NCBI RefSeq assembly: GCF_002368095.1
Contig: NZ_AP018227.1
Location: 782,001 to 846,000 of the forward strand
Direction of reading: 5' to 3'
Origin: Calothrix parasitica NIES-267
Lineage (GTDB): Bacteria; Cyanobacteriota; Cyanobacteriia; Cyanobacteriales; Nostocaceae
DNA length: 64,000 bases
Shown here piece after piece: positions 1-8,782 of the stretch. Below the pieces are notes generated by a model that was not told where the DNA came from, ran no database searches, and saw only the letters and a list, made by a program, of their open reading frames with translations. A program made the position numbers and the translations under genes. The first letter of the stretch is position 1. Every line of letters starts with the position of its first letter.

Positions 1-1612
1 AGTCAATAGCGTAATGTCCAATACCTACCGCATCGGGGAAAACCGTGGAACGAGTTCTTCTGACTACGTCTTCCGGACGTTTCCTACCGGTAAGCACTGA
101 AGTTGCTTCTAAACCAGCTAAAGAAGCTTTGAGACGACGATACATCTTTGCAGGTAAAGTATTGCGGTAATACTCGTCAGTATAATCGCGGCGAGAAATA
201 TCAATTTCTTCGATAGTAAAGCCTTTAGGATGGGCGTAACCAGGACGACCAATAATACGTCTTCCTTCTCGCATATACGGATATTTAGATAAACCGTGAG
301 CGGTTCCCATCGGTGAATTTAAACCTTTGAGATAGCGATGATTTGGATGAAGTTTTTTAACACCGTCACCAAGTTGAGAATCCGTAGTTCCCCTAACCAA
401 CCAGTAAAAATATCCTTTGGAAATTTCCTCACCTTTACGTAAAGCGTCGGTTCTAAGTCCTCCCAACCAACCACCGGGTTCTAACTGTCCTGAAGCTTGT
501 AGTTGTCCGCGAGTATAAATCAAGTTATCTTGAGCAGTTCCCGGACGGTAATCGTTACCCCAAGTCCAGTTTTGCATGGAAATATCCCCAGGGGTAGGAG
601 CAGTAAATTCTATACCTCTAAACTTCATCGGTTCCCCGGTTTGAGGACTCCAAATCCGACGATAGGTATGTACTAACTCGAAGCTAGCTAAGCGCTCTAA
701 TTCATAACTATAGTAAGGAGAATATTGGGGGTAAAAACTCGGCATTTCATGCTCTTGAGGCTCCTTCGTAGTCTCCATTGCAAAGGTGTAAGTAAAACCT
801 TGAGTGCAGTAAGGGTCATTAGTAGCACTAGAAGAAGAAGGTTCTAGATAAGAACGTGGGTCAATACCAAGACGATAAGGAACATCCGCAAGACCAACTA
901 TTTCTCCGGTTTCGCTAGCATCAACAACATACCAATTTGGAGCATTGCTAGTTTTAGATTGCTTGGGAACAAAGCGGATTATTGATTTATTAAAACGCGA
1001 AGAATTCTCATAAGTATAAGCATCTTCAATGGTTTCAGATAAGGTAAAAGTATTGATAGGAGGTGCCCCATTTGATGGTGTATGTTGAATTGCATAAGCA
1101 CTACCAATTATTTTTCCACCACTATCAGTTTCGAGTTCCTTAACAACAGTATTGGGGAACCAATTGAGTTTTCCTCGACCTTTTCTTTGAGCATCTTTAA
1201 GCATTCCAGCCAGAACTTTGTGGCCGTCGAGAGGAAGAAAACAAGAATAACTTACCCAACAGTCACCGGGGTTGAGTTCACCGTAAGTTTCACCGATGCG
1301 TTTTCGTAATTCTAAATAACCACGGGAATAAAATAATTGTTGACGTTGGGTTGGACGTTCATCAAGTGCGGAAGTTCCTTGAGAAGAAATTTGTCCTCCC
1401 ATCCAGTCAGTTATTTCTGTTAAACAAACTTCTTTTCCTGCGAGCAAACTTTCATAAGCTGTAGCGATACCGGATAGTCCACCACCTACAACCAATATGT
1501 CACATTTTATAGTTTTATCTGGGCTTCTAGATGGTGCAGCAACAACGGATAAGGGTGTAACAAATGAAAGTAATGTTGAGAAAAGAGTAAGTAAAGACAA
1601 CGAGCGTTTCAT
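1..1612 (-). CDS. Secreted FAD-dependent oxidoreductase (5' part only)
   Basis: The reading frame starts at an ATG (complement of 1610-1612) and is still open at base 1, so only the first 537 or so codons are present. Residues 1-26 look like a signal peptide (MKRSLSLLTLFSTLLSF, then VVAAP). A dinucleotide-binding motif follows at about residues 38-50 (DILVVGGGLSGIA), typical of FAD oxidoreductases of the 'FAD_oxidored' type. A later stretch, ending WYVVDASETGEIVGLADVPY, fits the second half of such a flavoprotein fold. The substrate cannot be told from sequence. A periplasmic or exported location is inferred from the signal peptide. No partner gene is visible in the window. Confidence 0.8.
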   Translation of the reverse strand, partial: MKRSLSLLTLFSTLLSFVTPLSVVAAPSRSPDKTIKCDILVVGGGLSGIATAYESLLAGKEVCLTEITDWMGGQISSQGTSALDERPTQRQQLFYSRGYLELRKRIGETYGELNPGDCWVSYSCFLPLDGHKVLAGMLKDAQRKGRGKLNWFPNTVVKELETDSGGKIIGSAYAIQHTPSNGAPPINTFTLSETIEDAYTYENSSRFNKSIIRFVPKQSKTSNAPNWYVVDASETGEIVGLADVPYRLGIDPRSYLEPSSSSATNDPYCTQGFTYTFAMETTKEPQEHEMPSFYPQYSPYYSYELERLASFELVHTYRRIWSPQTGEPMKFRGIEFTAPTPGDISMQNWTWGNDYRPGTAQDNLIYTRGQLQASGQLEPGGWLGGLRTDALRKGEEISKGYFYWLVRGTTDSQLGDGVKKLHPNHRYLKGLNSPMGTAHGLSKYPYMREGRRIIGRPGYAHPKGFTIEEIDISRRDYTDEYYRNTLPAKMYRRLKASLAGLEATSVLTGRKRPEDVVRRTRSTVFPDAVGIGHYAID

Positions 1613-2275
1613 TATTAGTAAATTCCGTTAAACTCCTATGACGGGTTCTCATTAAAATTTTTTATCTTAAAAAAAAATTAATGGGTTCCCTATGACAGTC
1701 TTAGACGCTACCATTATGGAAATGTTTACCGCAAGCGTTTTAAGAGAGATAATTAGTAATTTAAGCTACAACTACACTCTTTTTGAGATAATAGAAATAT
1801 GAAAAAATACATGGATGTTTACTGTAAAATAAACTTAATTGTCAAAAAATAGTGTTGTCAATCAGACATTGTTGTTTAGATGATTTTTTAAAATTAGATT
1901 GTTGAAAATAGTATTATTTGATTTAGCTAAAATAGATTAATTTACAAATATAAAATCATATTATAAAAAATCAGATACATTCTCGATGAATCAAAACTTA
2001 GACAGACAAAAATTAGCTACATATCATATTTTGTATCTATTGCTATACAGTAATTTTATGCTTTTGTTACTATGAAGCAGATTTTAATTTATTTAATGTA
2101 TAACATAATGATTAATTTCTTCTCCCAGCTGAAAATTCCTAATTTATTATGCTTGGTTTTAAAATAAACCAAGCAGTTTTTTATATTTATGCGTTTCAAA
2201 AGCTATTGAATAAATTAAATAAATAGTTTTATTAAAAAATCAAATTTGATTAAATGTAAGTTGGGTTAGGCAATA
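1613..2275. other. AT-rich intergenic stretch
   Basis: Very AT-rich, with stops in all frames. No gene, RNA or strong hairpin was recognised. It probably holds the promoter of the flavoprotein gene to the left. Confidence 0.5.
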
Positions 2276-2698
2276 TGGTAGAATATTTTCTATAGAAAGG
2301 AAAATCGGTTGTTACCGGTCGAACGCGATAAAATAGCATCTCTGAGCGGCGAGGAACTCTTAAACCTTGGGCAGCAAACATCTAAGCTGTCCATTTTTAT
2401 TTGTTAAGCATTAAAATACTTCGGAAATCATTCTAAACTGCTATTTATTTTGGAATCAAATAATTAAATCAATTTATTTTTTTTAATAGAAGATGAAATA
2501 GAGAAATTGAGAGAAATTGTAATTATCGTAGATATTAGATGAATTGAATATCGTCCTATAAACTCTTTCTCATAAAAATACCCAGCTTAAATGTTTGCTG
2601 CCCAAGGTTTAAGAATTCCTCGCCGCTCCTATAAGTCGTTTTTTATCGCGCTCGACCGGTAATAACCGATTTTTATCCCTACAGAAAATATCATACCA
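2276..2698. repeat. 423-bp fold-back element with ~110-bp inverted arms (MITE-like)
   Basis: The left arm (2276-2389) and right arm (2583-2698, reversed) match over about 110 bases with a few differences. Shared blocks include TTACCGGTCGA/GCGCGATAAAA and the longer block CTTAAACCTTGGGCAGCAAA, followed by CAT. The outer ends are TGGTA...TACCA. About 190 AT-rich bases without an ORF separate the arms. This is the shape of a non-autonomous fold-back or MITE element. I could not see a clear target duplication. Transcribed, it would make a very long hairpin. Confidence 0.7.
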
Positions 2699-2836
2699 CT
2701 TAACGCGAACTGATTCAAAATAAAATATTTTAAAACATTAAATATTAAATAATAAATAATTAATCTTTTGACTGATAGAAGGGAATACTTTAAATATCAA
2801 CAACGAACAATCCATATGAAGGGTTGAAAATTACCA

Positions 2837-3994
2837 ATGTCCGAAAATCCGATTATTACCGAATTAACTCCAGAACAAGAAGCATTAATTCCAGTTTTTC
2901 GAGAGAAATGGCGAAAAATTGCGCTTTCAACCGAGAGAGTTGATGAAGAAAAAGCAACCGAAGCAATCAAAGCTGGTTATAAGTTGATTGGTGAAGATGA
3001 ACCAGACGTTATTTTTTTTGATGGTATTTATTCAGCTATTGAAGAAATCCAAGATTATTCGATGATTATAAAAAGCCTTGGTCCTTATGCTGATTTGATG
3101 GAAGGTATACGTTATCCTTTGAAATCAGAACTCACAATTGAAGAAAAAATAGAAAAAGGTTATTCTCAAGGTCCGTCAATGGATGATCCTCAAAATCTTT
3201 TAAGTCAACATATATCTATAAAAATTTATGAAGAAGTAGCGGAAGAAACCTATGAGCAAATACTTGAACAGTGGAATCTTCTTTATTATTTTCAGTTATC
3301 ACAGCAACTAGATGAACAAAGTTTATATATTCCTTATGACTGCGATAGAAAGCTACATAATGAACTTGATGCATTAATTGCTGAATCTAGTTATTACGAT
3401 TATTGTATATCTGTTTTAAATTATCCCTACAATCAAAATCAATGGGATATTCTACAAGAAATAGTTAAAAATTGTGGTTGGATTTTTCCATATCGAGATA
3501 CATGTATAGTTTGTAATCGTCCAACATCATTATTCTTCGACAACCAAAACAATCTCCACGCTGATGGTGAACCAGCAATCGAATATGCTGACGGATTTAA
3601 AGTTTACGCTCATCACGGTACTTGGATACCAGAAAAATACGGTTCAATACCTTCATCACAATGGAAATCTCAATGGTTATTGTCAGAAGAAAATGCCGAA
3701 TTGAGACGAATTTTGATTCAAGTCATTGGTTACAACCAAATTTGTGAAGAATTAGGAGCGATTGAATTAGATTCTTGGAATGAATACACCTTACTAAAAA
3801 TTGAGAATTACACAGAACTTGAATCTAGAAAGTCTAAAAATCCTCCAGAACCGATGCATTTATTAAAAATGACTTGTCCGAGTACGGGAGATATTCATTT
3901 TTTACGAGTTCCACCCGATACAACTTCAGCCAGGGTTGGAATAACTTGGGTTAACTGGGAAATTGACCCCGAAGAATTTGAAATACAAACTTAA
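2837..3994 (+). CDS. DUF6745 domain protein
   Basis: A 385-residue soluble protein without signal peptide or membrane segment. From memory, the C-terminal two thirds resemble the cyanobacterial DUF6745 family: CIVCNRP near residue 225, then GEPAIEYADGFKVYAHHG, then ENAELRRILIQ, and near the end LLKMTCPSTGDIHFLRVPPD and VNWEIDPEEF. The N-terminal ~60 residues (LTPEQEALIPVFREKWR) fit the usual start of the family. No biochemical function is known to me. A GAAGGG stretch lies about 13 bases before the ATG. It stands alone, between the fold-back element and the M23 peptidase gene. Confidence 0.75.
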   Translation: MSENPIITELTPEQEALIPVFREKWRKIALSTERVDEEKATEAIKAGYKLIGEDEPDVIFFDGIYSAIEEIQDYSMIIKSLGPYADLMEGIRYPLKSELTIEEKIEKGYSQGPSMDDPQNLLSQHISIKIYEEVAEETYEQILEQWNLLYYFQLSQQLDEQSLYIPYDCDRKLHNELDALIAESSYYDYCISVLNYPYNQNQWDILQEIVKNCGWIFPYRDTCIVCNRPTSLFFDNQNNLHADGEPAIEYADGFKVYAHHGTWIPEKYGSIPSSQWKSQWLLSEENAELRRILIQVIGYNQICEELGAIELDSWNEYTLLKIENYTELESRKSKNPPEPMHLLKMTCPSTGDIHFLRVPPDTTSARVGITWVNWEIDPEEFEIQT

Positions 3995-4236
3995 ATCAAA
4001 TTTAATCCAAAATATCGTTATTCTCTTTTTCTTATTTATCCGTACTTATCTGCTTATTTTCTTACAACGATAAAAAAATATTACTTACAAATACTTGACA
4101 ACTTGAGAAATAGACTATAAATGTATTCAAGTTAACAAAAATAACATCAAAACAAACAAATGCTCTAAGTCGGAAACACTACACATAAGGTGCCAGTCTG
4201 TTTTTGAACAGAGGCAATAAATGTGTTTATAGATAT

Positions 4237-5172
4237 ATGAATAGCGAGGTCAACGTGGCTGATTCTGGGAAAGGGCTACTCCCTTCCATTTTTAAAGGTG
4301 TTAAAGCAAGTCTTGGTGCCAAAATTGCACTAGGTATTGTCAGTGCTGTTCCCGTTACCCTTGCAACTTTTGCAGCAGAAGCGGCACAGGTGGAAATAAA
4401 TCCACCGTCACCTAGATTAGGAGACACAATATCGGTGATTGTCACTCCCGACAACCCTTCTAACGGTCGGAATTTACAAGTAACCAGCAACGGAAAAACT
4501 TACCCAGTATTTCCAATTGCACCGAATCAGTACCGTGCATTTATTCCTACAACTCCATTGCAAAAATCTGGAAGAAAAGTTATTCGCGTATCTGGTGATG
4601 GTACAACAAGAAACTTAGCTGTATGGTTGAAATGGCGTAGATTTCCGACTCAAAGAATTAATTTACCCCCCGGTAAAGCAGGTGTAAAAGCAACACAACT
4701 CGAACTCGATAGAGTTAAAGAATTTAAAGCACTTGTTACCCCACAAAAATTTTGGAACGGTCCCTTACGCAGACCAAATGGTTCCCGAATTACTACAATC
4801 TATGGTGTCCGTCGCTACTATAATGGTAAATTTGCAAATAACTATTATCATCGTGGCGTTGATTACGCAGGTGGCTTTGGTTCACCCGTAATTGCAGCAG
4901 CAGCAGGACGGGTTGCTTTAGTTGGTAAAGAATCACAAGGTTTCAAAGTACACGGAAACATTGTGGGTATTGACCACGGACAGGGAGTAACCAGCATTTA
5001 TATGCATCTGAATGGGATTAACGTCAAAGAAGGTGACATGGTTAAAGCCGGACAACTAATTGGCGGTATCGGTTCTACTGGTGCTTCTACAGGTCCTCAC
5101 TTACACTGGGGTTTGTATGTTAATGGACAAGCTGTAGACCCGGTACCCTGGAGATTTAAAGGATTTCAGTAA
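4237..5172 (+). CDS. M23 family metallopeptidase (peptidoglycan endopeptidase)
   Basis: A secreted LytM/M23-type zinc peptidase that would cut peptidoglycan cross-links. Counting from the ATG at 4237, a signal peptide spans roughly residues 20-50 (ends ATFAAEAAQ). A beta-rich linker domain follows, and the M23 domain covers about residues 190-300. The metal and catalytic residues are visible: HRGVD (H205, D209), MHLN (H257) and HLHWG (H288, H290), so the enzyme looks active. The start is uncertain. A TTG at 4204 extends the frame, but a GTG at 4255 has the best ribosome-binding site (GCGAGG, five to six bases before it). It sits next to an L,D-transpeptidase and an ECF sigma factor, which suggests envelope maintenance. 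Confidence 0.88.
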   Translation: MNSEVNVADSGKGLLPSIFKGVKASLGAKIALGIVSAVPVTLATFAAEAAQVEINPPSPRLGDTISVIVTPDNPSNGRNLQVTSNGKTYPVFPIAPNQYRAFIPTTPLQKSGRKVIRVSGDGTTRNLAVWLKWRRFPTQRINLPPGKAGVKATQLELDRVKEFKALVTPQKFWNGPLRRPNGSRITTIYGVRRYYNGKFANNYYHRGVDYAGGFGSPVIAAAAGRVALVGKESQGFKVHGNIVGIDHGQGVTSIYMHLNGINVKEGDMVKAGQLIGGIGSTGASTGPHLHWGLYVNGQAVDPVPWRFKGFQ

Positions 5173-5284
5173 AGGGGATGTTATTAGTTAGTTTTGTCAG
5201 TAGAATGTGTATTGTTTACCCACTACGGGAAAAGTAATAAATTAAACTGGTACCGTCCTACCTTACTTGGGTAGCTGATATAAA

Positions 5285-5833
5285 ATGAGCGTTATGAGTA
5301 TTGAAAAAATTGTAGAACAAGCTCTCCAGGATGGTTATTTAACACCAGCAATGGAAGCTGAAGTTGGGCGCATCTGCGACAATGCCTCTGAACTCTCTAT
5401 AGAAGAGTACATGGCACTTGATAGATTAATGGGGGCATTGTTAACTGGTGAGGTAGTGGCGGTACCTCGCAAACAATTCATCAACGTTATGGAAGAACTG
5501 GTGTTAACGGAGGCGATTGCACGAGTAGCGGAAATTGAAGCTACTAGCGAAAGCTCCCTTGATGTGGGAGATATCGCCGCTTATGCACTTAACCGCTTAC
5601 CACCTTTGTACGCTACCACCGAAGAGGGTGCTGCTTACCAACGTCAAACAGCAAAAGCGGAACTTGAGGCATTTATCTCGCAACAAGTAAGAGAAGCAAT
5701 TTCTCGCTACTTAGATAGACCTAATTTCTTCCCCGAACGTCAAGCAATTAGTAAAAACACTGGTAACGAAGTATTGCGCCAAGTTAGCACTTTACTTCAA
5801 GCTTATGCTCCCAACTTTGAGCAGAAGGGTTAG
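5285..5833 (+). CDS. ComFB-family protein (CdgR-like c-di-GMP receptor candidate)
   Basis: A 182-residue protein. The central part, from NVMEELVLTEAIARV to ALNRLPPLYATTEEGA, is typical of the late-competence ComFB family. In Anabaena a member of this family (CdgR) has been described as a cyclic-di-GMP-binding protein that affects cell size. The N-terminal ~60 residues (QALQDGYLTPAMEAEVGRIC) are a cyanobacterial addition. No signal peptide or membrane segment is seen, so it is probably cytosolic. The gene follows the M23 peptidase by 112 bases on the same strand. Binding of a nucleotide second messenger is inferred from the family, not visible as a motif. Confidence 0.8.
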   Translation: MSVMSIEKIVEQALQDGYLTPAMEAEVGRICDNASELSIEEYMALDRLMGALLTGEVVAVPRKQFINVMEELVLTEAIARVAEIEATSESSLDVGDIAAYALNRLPPLYATTEEGAAYQRQTAKAELEAFISQQVREAISRYLDRPNFFPERQAISKNTGNEVLRQVSTLLQAYAPNFEQKG

Positions 5834-5834
5834 G

Positions 5835-5988
5835 AGTTAGAAGTAGTGAGTAGCAAGTAGCAAGTAGCAAGTAGTGAGTAGTGAGTAGCAAGTAGTGAGT
5901 AGCAAGTAGCAAGTAGTGAGTAGCAAGTAGTGAGTAGTGAGTAGCAAGTAGTGAGTAGTGAGTAGCGAGTAGCAAGTAGCAAGTAATG
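5835..5988. repeat. Heptamer tandem repeat array (GTAGTGA / GTAGCAA)
   Basis: About twenty 7-bp units of two alternating kinds run directly from the ComFB stop codon. This is the short tandemly repeated repetitive (STRR) type common in heterocystous cyanobacteria. Confidence 0.9.
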
Positions 5989-6082
5989 ATTTAATTATTA
6001 CTAACTCTAGTGATTATTATTGATTGCTCAATCATCTATTTAGCATTCGCTACTCGATACTCTATACTCACTACTTTAAGAA

Positions 6083-6787
6083 TCATTTCCGTATCTGCAC
6101 CGGTACTCCTAAACTTATTTGTTCGTAGAGCAAGCGAACGTCTGGATTACGCATTCTTAAGCAACCGTGAGATACCGGACTTCCTACGAGTTCTGAGTCA
6201 GGTGTTCCATGAAAACCAATTTCGTTGTGTCCATCAGACCAAAAGCCAATCCAACGTTCTCCTAAAGGACTATTTGACCCTGGTGCGAACACTTTACCAG
6301 TAATTGGATGTTGCCATGCGGGAAACTTCTGCATGTGCATCACTTCAAAAGTACCTATGGGTGTTTCCCAACCCTTCTTCCCTACACCAATTGGATAGCT
6401 AGCCATAACCGTATTTTGACGATACATATAAACTCTACGGTCGCTTAAATCAACTACAAGTTTTTTGGGAGCAGATGTATTTAAACGTTTTGCTTCTATT
6501 TTTTGTGAAGAGGCTAATACTGGTTTGTTCGATGATGGCTTGGCAAAAGTTTCGGACGCTACATTTTTTCCTACAGAAATAAAACGTTTAATTTGCTTTT
6601 GAAAAAAGTTTTTGCCATCAGAAGCTGCATTTACTATGTCTAAAGGTTCATTTTTGCTAACTCCATCAGAATTTTTCGCCGTTTCCACTTTTGTTGAACT
6701 AATTCTGAGATGAAGAGTTAAAGATAAAACTGCTGTAATAAAGCACAGCAACATTACTATACGTGTTAAAGAATCATTTCTAAGCAT
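6083..6787 (-). CDS. L,D-transpeptidase (YkuD domain)
   Basis: A 234-residue protein that would form 3-3 cross-links in peptidoglycan or attach proteins to it. Residues 10-29 form one hydrophobic N-terminal segment (signal anchor). Residues 31-108 are a polar linker, and the YkuD catalytic domain spans about 109-233. The family motif is present: H193 in GFHGTP, and SHGCLRM with H207 and the catalytic C209. The ribosome-binding site GGAG lies about nine bases before the ATG. It is convergent with the ComFB gene, across the heptamer array. Confidence 0.93.
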   Translation of the reverse strand: MLRNDSLTRIVMLLCFITAVLSLTLHLRISSTKVETAKNSDGVSKNEPLDIVNAASDGKNFFQKQIKRFISVGKNVASETFAKPSSNKPVLASSQKIEAKRLNTSAPKKLVVDLSDRRVYMYRQNTVMASYPIGVGKKGWETPIGTFEVMHMQKFPAWQHPITGKVFAPGSNSPLGERWIGFWSDGHNEIGFHGTPDSELVGSPVSHGCLRMRNPDVRLLYEQISLGVPVQIRK

Positions 6788-7053
6788 TTTTTTTCTCCAG
6801 AAAGCCTCTCATATACAGACCTATGCTTCTTTTAAATAATCTTTTAACTAATCTTCATTAGTGCCATTCTCATCAAACATTTACAAACTCTTATAAATTT
6901 ATTTACTAATTTACCGTCTATTTGCAGGCAAACTAGGGCTATTACGGTTTAACTATTACTTGTAATACAAAAAAACTTCAAGAAGCAGGCTAATATCCGG
7001 AACTATTTAAGTGCGATCGCCAATCATTAACGTAGGACGGTGGGAGATATATT

Positions 7054-7206
7054 ATGTTAGAGAAATTATTGCTCGCAGCAAGCATTACATTTTCCCTGAA
7101 TATGTTTGTGCAGGCTCAGGTTCCGTTACGTAACAATCAAGAAGGTGCTTATCCTTCTCACATGGACGCAACACCTCAGATTTTAGTTAAGATGCGACAA
7201 AAATAG
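7054..7206 (+). CDS. Small secreted protein, 50 residues
   Basis: A short ORF that starts with ATG eight to nine bases after a good ribosome-binding site (GGGAG). Residues 1-21 look like a signal peptide (MLEKLLLAASITFSLNMFVQ, then AQ), leaving a mature peptide of only about 29 residues (starts VPLRNNQEGAYPSHMD). I do not recognise a family. A HIP1 site lies 34 bases upstream. Support comes from the signal peptide and the ribosome-binding site, and no homologue can be checked here. Confidence 0.5.
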   Translation: MLEKLLLAASITFSLNMFVQAQVPLRNNQEGAYPSHMDATPQILVKMRQK

Positions 7207-7762
7207 ACTTGTGAGGCATCATTGAATACTGAACTAAACCAAATCTTGTTGTTTATTAAACAATACTCAAAGGTAATAGTTGTTTTTCAAAATTTTTAGA
7301 TAAATTTCTTCAATAGCTTTATTAGTATAATTTGTCCTTCTTTATATAAAAAGCTTAAAAATATTTGTTTATTATATCTATTCTATTTTGTGGCTGATTG
7401 ATTTACAGGACAATTACGACAGCAAAACAAACTCAGACCAAAAACTGGCATTGTACTGGCATTGTTCAAAAAATCGAGATTTGGTATACCCAAATACAAG
7501 TCTATTTATCTTCAAGATTCTACAACACAGCCAGTTATTTAAACTGGCATAACCAGCTATATTCACTTATATCGGCGATATTAGCTTTTAAAGTTACTAA
7601 TAATGGTTATAACAGCCATTATTCTGGGTTAAGCGCTAACCGTGATTACACTGAAACTTCTCCAAAATATTTGTTCCAGTTGTAAATCCGTCACTTTTCT
7701 TGGGAACTAACTGAACGTCTTCAGGTCTAATAGATAGGGATGATTTAAAGCCAGTAAGATAT
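7207..7762. other. Intergenic region upstream of the ECF sigma gene
   Basis: No gene is supported. It contains a repeated word (ACTGGCAT, several times between 7448 and 7552) and an inverted repeat around 7603-7643 (GGTTA...TAACC). The end holds the sigma-E-like promoter described separately. A 95-codon frame at 7398-7685 has a composition unlike a real protein and was not called. Confidence 0.5.
7703..7730 (+). promoter_or_regulatory. Sigma-E/ECF-type promoter candidate (GGAACT-N16-GTCTAA)
   Basis: GGAACT (7703-7708) and GTCTAA (7725-7730) are separated by 16 bases. This matches the classic -35/-10 pattern used by RpoE-like ECF sigma factors, and it lies 33 bases before the start of the ECF sigma gene. 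Self-activation of that gene is the natural inference. Confidence 0.5.
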
Positions 7763-8419
7763 ATGAGCCAATCGATTACTGCATCTTGGTCTACGCTCGA
7801 TGCCAGGCTGCCTGAAGCACCAGTAGAAGTTGATAAACTTTCAAACCATGACCTGATTTTGCGCTGTCAAACAGGAGTACGTCCCGAACGTACTGCTTTT
7901 GCAGAACTGATGCGCCGCTATCAATCGCAAGTTGATAGAGTTTTATATCACTTAGCACCTGATTGGGCTGATAGAGCAGATTTAGCTCAGGAAGTCTGGA
8001 TACGAGTTTTCCGGAATATTAGTCGATTGCAAGACCCCTGTAAATTCCGAGGTTGGCTGAGTCGTATTGCTACTAACTTGTTTTATGACGAGCTACGTAA
8101 ACGCAAAAGAGTTGTTAGTCCTTTATCACTTGATGCTCCGCGTACTTTAGACGACGGACAAATGGATTGGGAAATAGCTGGTGATACCCCCGGACCCGAA
8201 GAAGAACTGACAACAAGAGAATTTTACGAGCAATTACGCTTAGCAATCGCAGATTTACCTGAAGTATTTCGTACCACTATAGTGCTGCGAGAGATTGAAG
8301 GATTGGCATATGAAGAAATAGCCGAGATGACTGGTGTTTCTCTAGGAACCGTGAAGTCAAGAATTGCGAGAGCAAGATCCCGCTTGCAAACCCAACTACA
8401 AAATTATGTAGAGTCCTAA
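7763..8419 (+). CDS. sigG: ECF-family RNA polymerase sigma factor, SigG-like
   Basis: A 218-residue group 3/4 sigma factor. Region 2 covers about residues 40-107 (FAELMRRYQSQVDRVLYHLA, DLAQEVWIRVFRNI, FRGWLSRIATNLFYDELRKR). Region 4 covers about 155-210 (LPEVFRTTIVLREIEGLAYE, then IAEMTGVSLGTVKSRIARAR), a helix-turn-helix that reads the -35 element. No region 3 is present, as expected for ECF factors. The sequence resembles cyanobacterial SigG. It is followed on the same strand by a membrane anti-sigma factor and preceded by an RpoE-type promoter, so an autoregulated envelope-stress circuit is likely. Confidence 0.88.
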   Translation: MSQSITASWSTLDARLPEAPVEVDKLSNHDLILRCQTGVRPERTAFAELMRRYQSQVDRVLYHLAPDWADRADLAQEVWIRVFRNISRLQDPCKFRGWLSRIATNLFYDELRKRKRVVSPLSLDAPRTLDDGQMDWEIAGDTPGPEEELTTREFYEQLRLAIADLPEVFRTTIVLREIEGLAYEEIAEMTGVSLGTVKSRIARARSRLQTQLQNYVES

Positions 8420-8782
8420 TTTGCAGCGTTCATCCTCACAGCAGGACTTATTTATTCTCTGATTAATTTTTTGTCCGATAATATTCCCGATAATATTAAA
8501 TAAAAAAATACGCTACCCGCTTATTGCGGGACGGGTTAACGGGAATGCTTTCGCACTCAGTTTAGATTTTGTCTATCTCAGATTCTTTCGACCTAAAATA
8601 AATCTTTAGACGAAGACACTAAAATCCGCTTACAAAGAACATTTCTCCTTAATAGCTTAAAGTCACGAAAAACTATTTATTAAGTAATATGCGGGTGCAT
8701 CTGCTGTTGGGAGAAAATATAAAGTCAATCCTCAAGCTTGCCCGCTGTATATACCCGTGTATTAATTGGTAATAATGTTAAG
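8420..8782. other. Intergenic region between sigma and anti-sigma genes
   Basis: A 363-base gap without an ORF. A small hairpin (CCCGC TTATT GCGGG) lies near 8516-8530. The gap is longer than expected for a sigma/anti-sigma operon, so the anti-sigma gene may have its own promoter. Confidence 0.4.

Noticed and set aside
1082-1309. A 75-codon plus-strand frame
   Set aside because: It is the antisense shadow of the FAD oxidoreductase reading frame, which spans 1-1612 on the minus strand.
5784-5975. A 63-codon minus-strand frame (repeated LLATHYS)
   Set aside because: It is the translation of the heptamer array, not a protein.
6010-6303. A 97-codon plus-strand frame
   Set aside because: It is the antisense shadow of the L,D-transpeptidase catalytic domain.
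7398-7685. A 95-codon plus-strand frame before the sigma gene
   Set aside because: It starts with TTG, has no ribosome-binding site and contains tandem words (ACTGGCAT), and its composition is unlike the neighbouring proteins.
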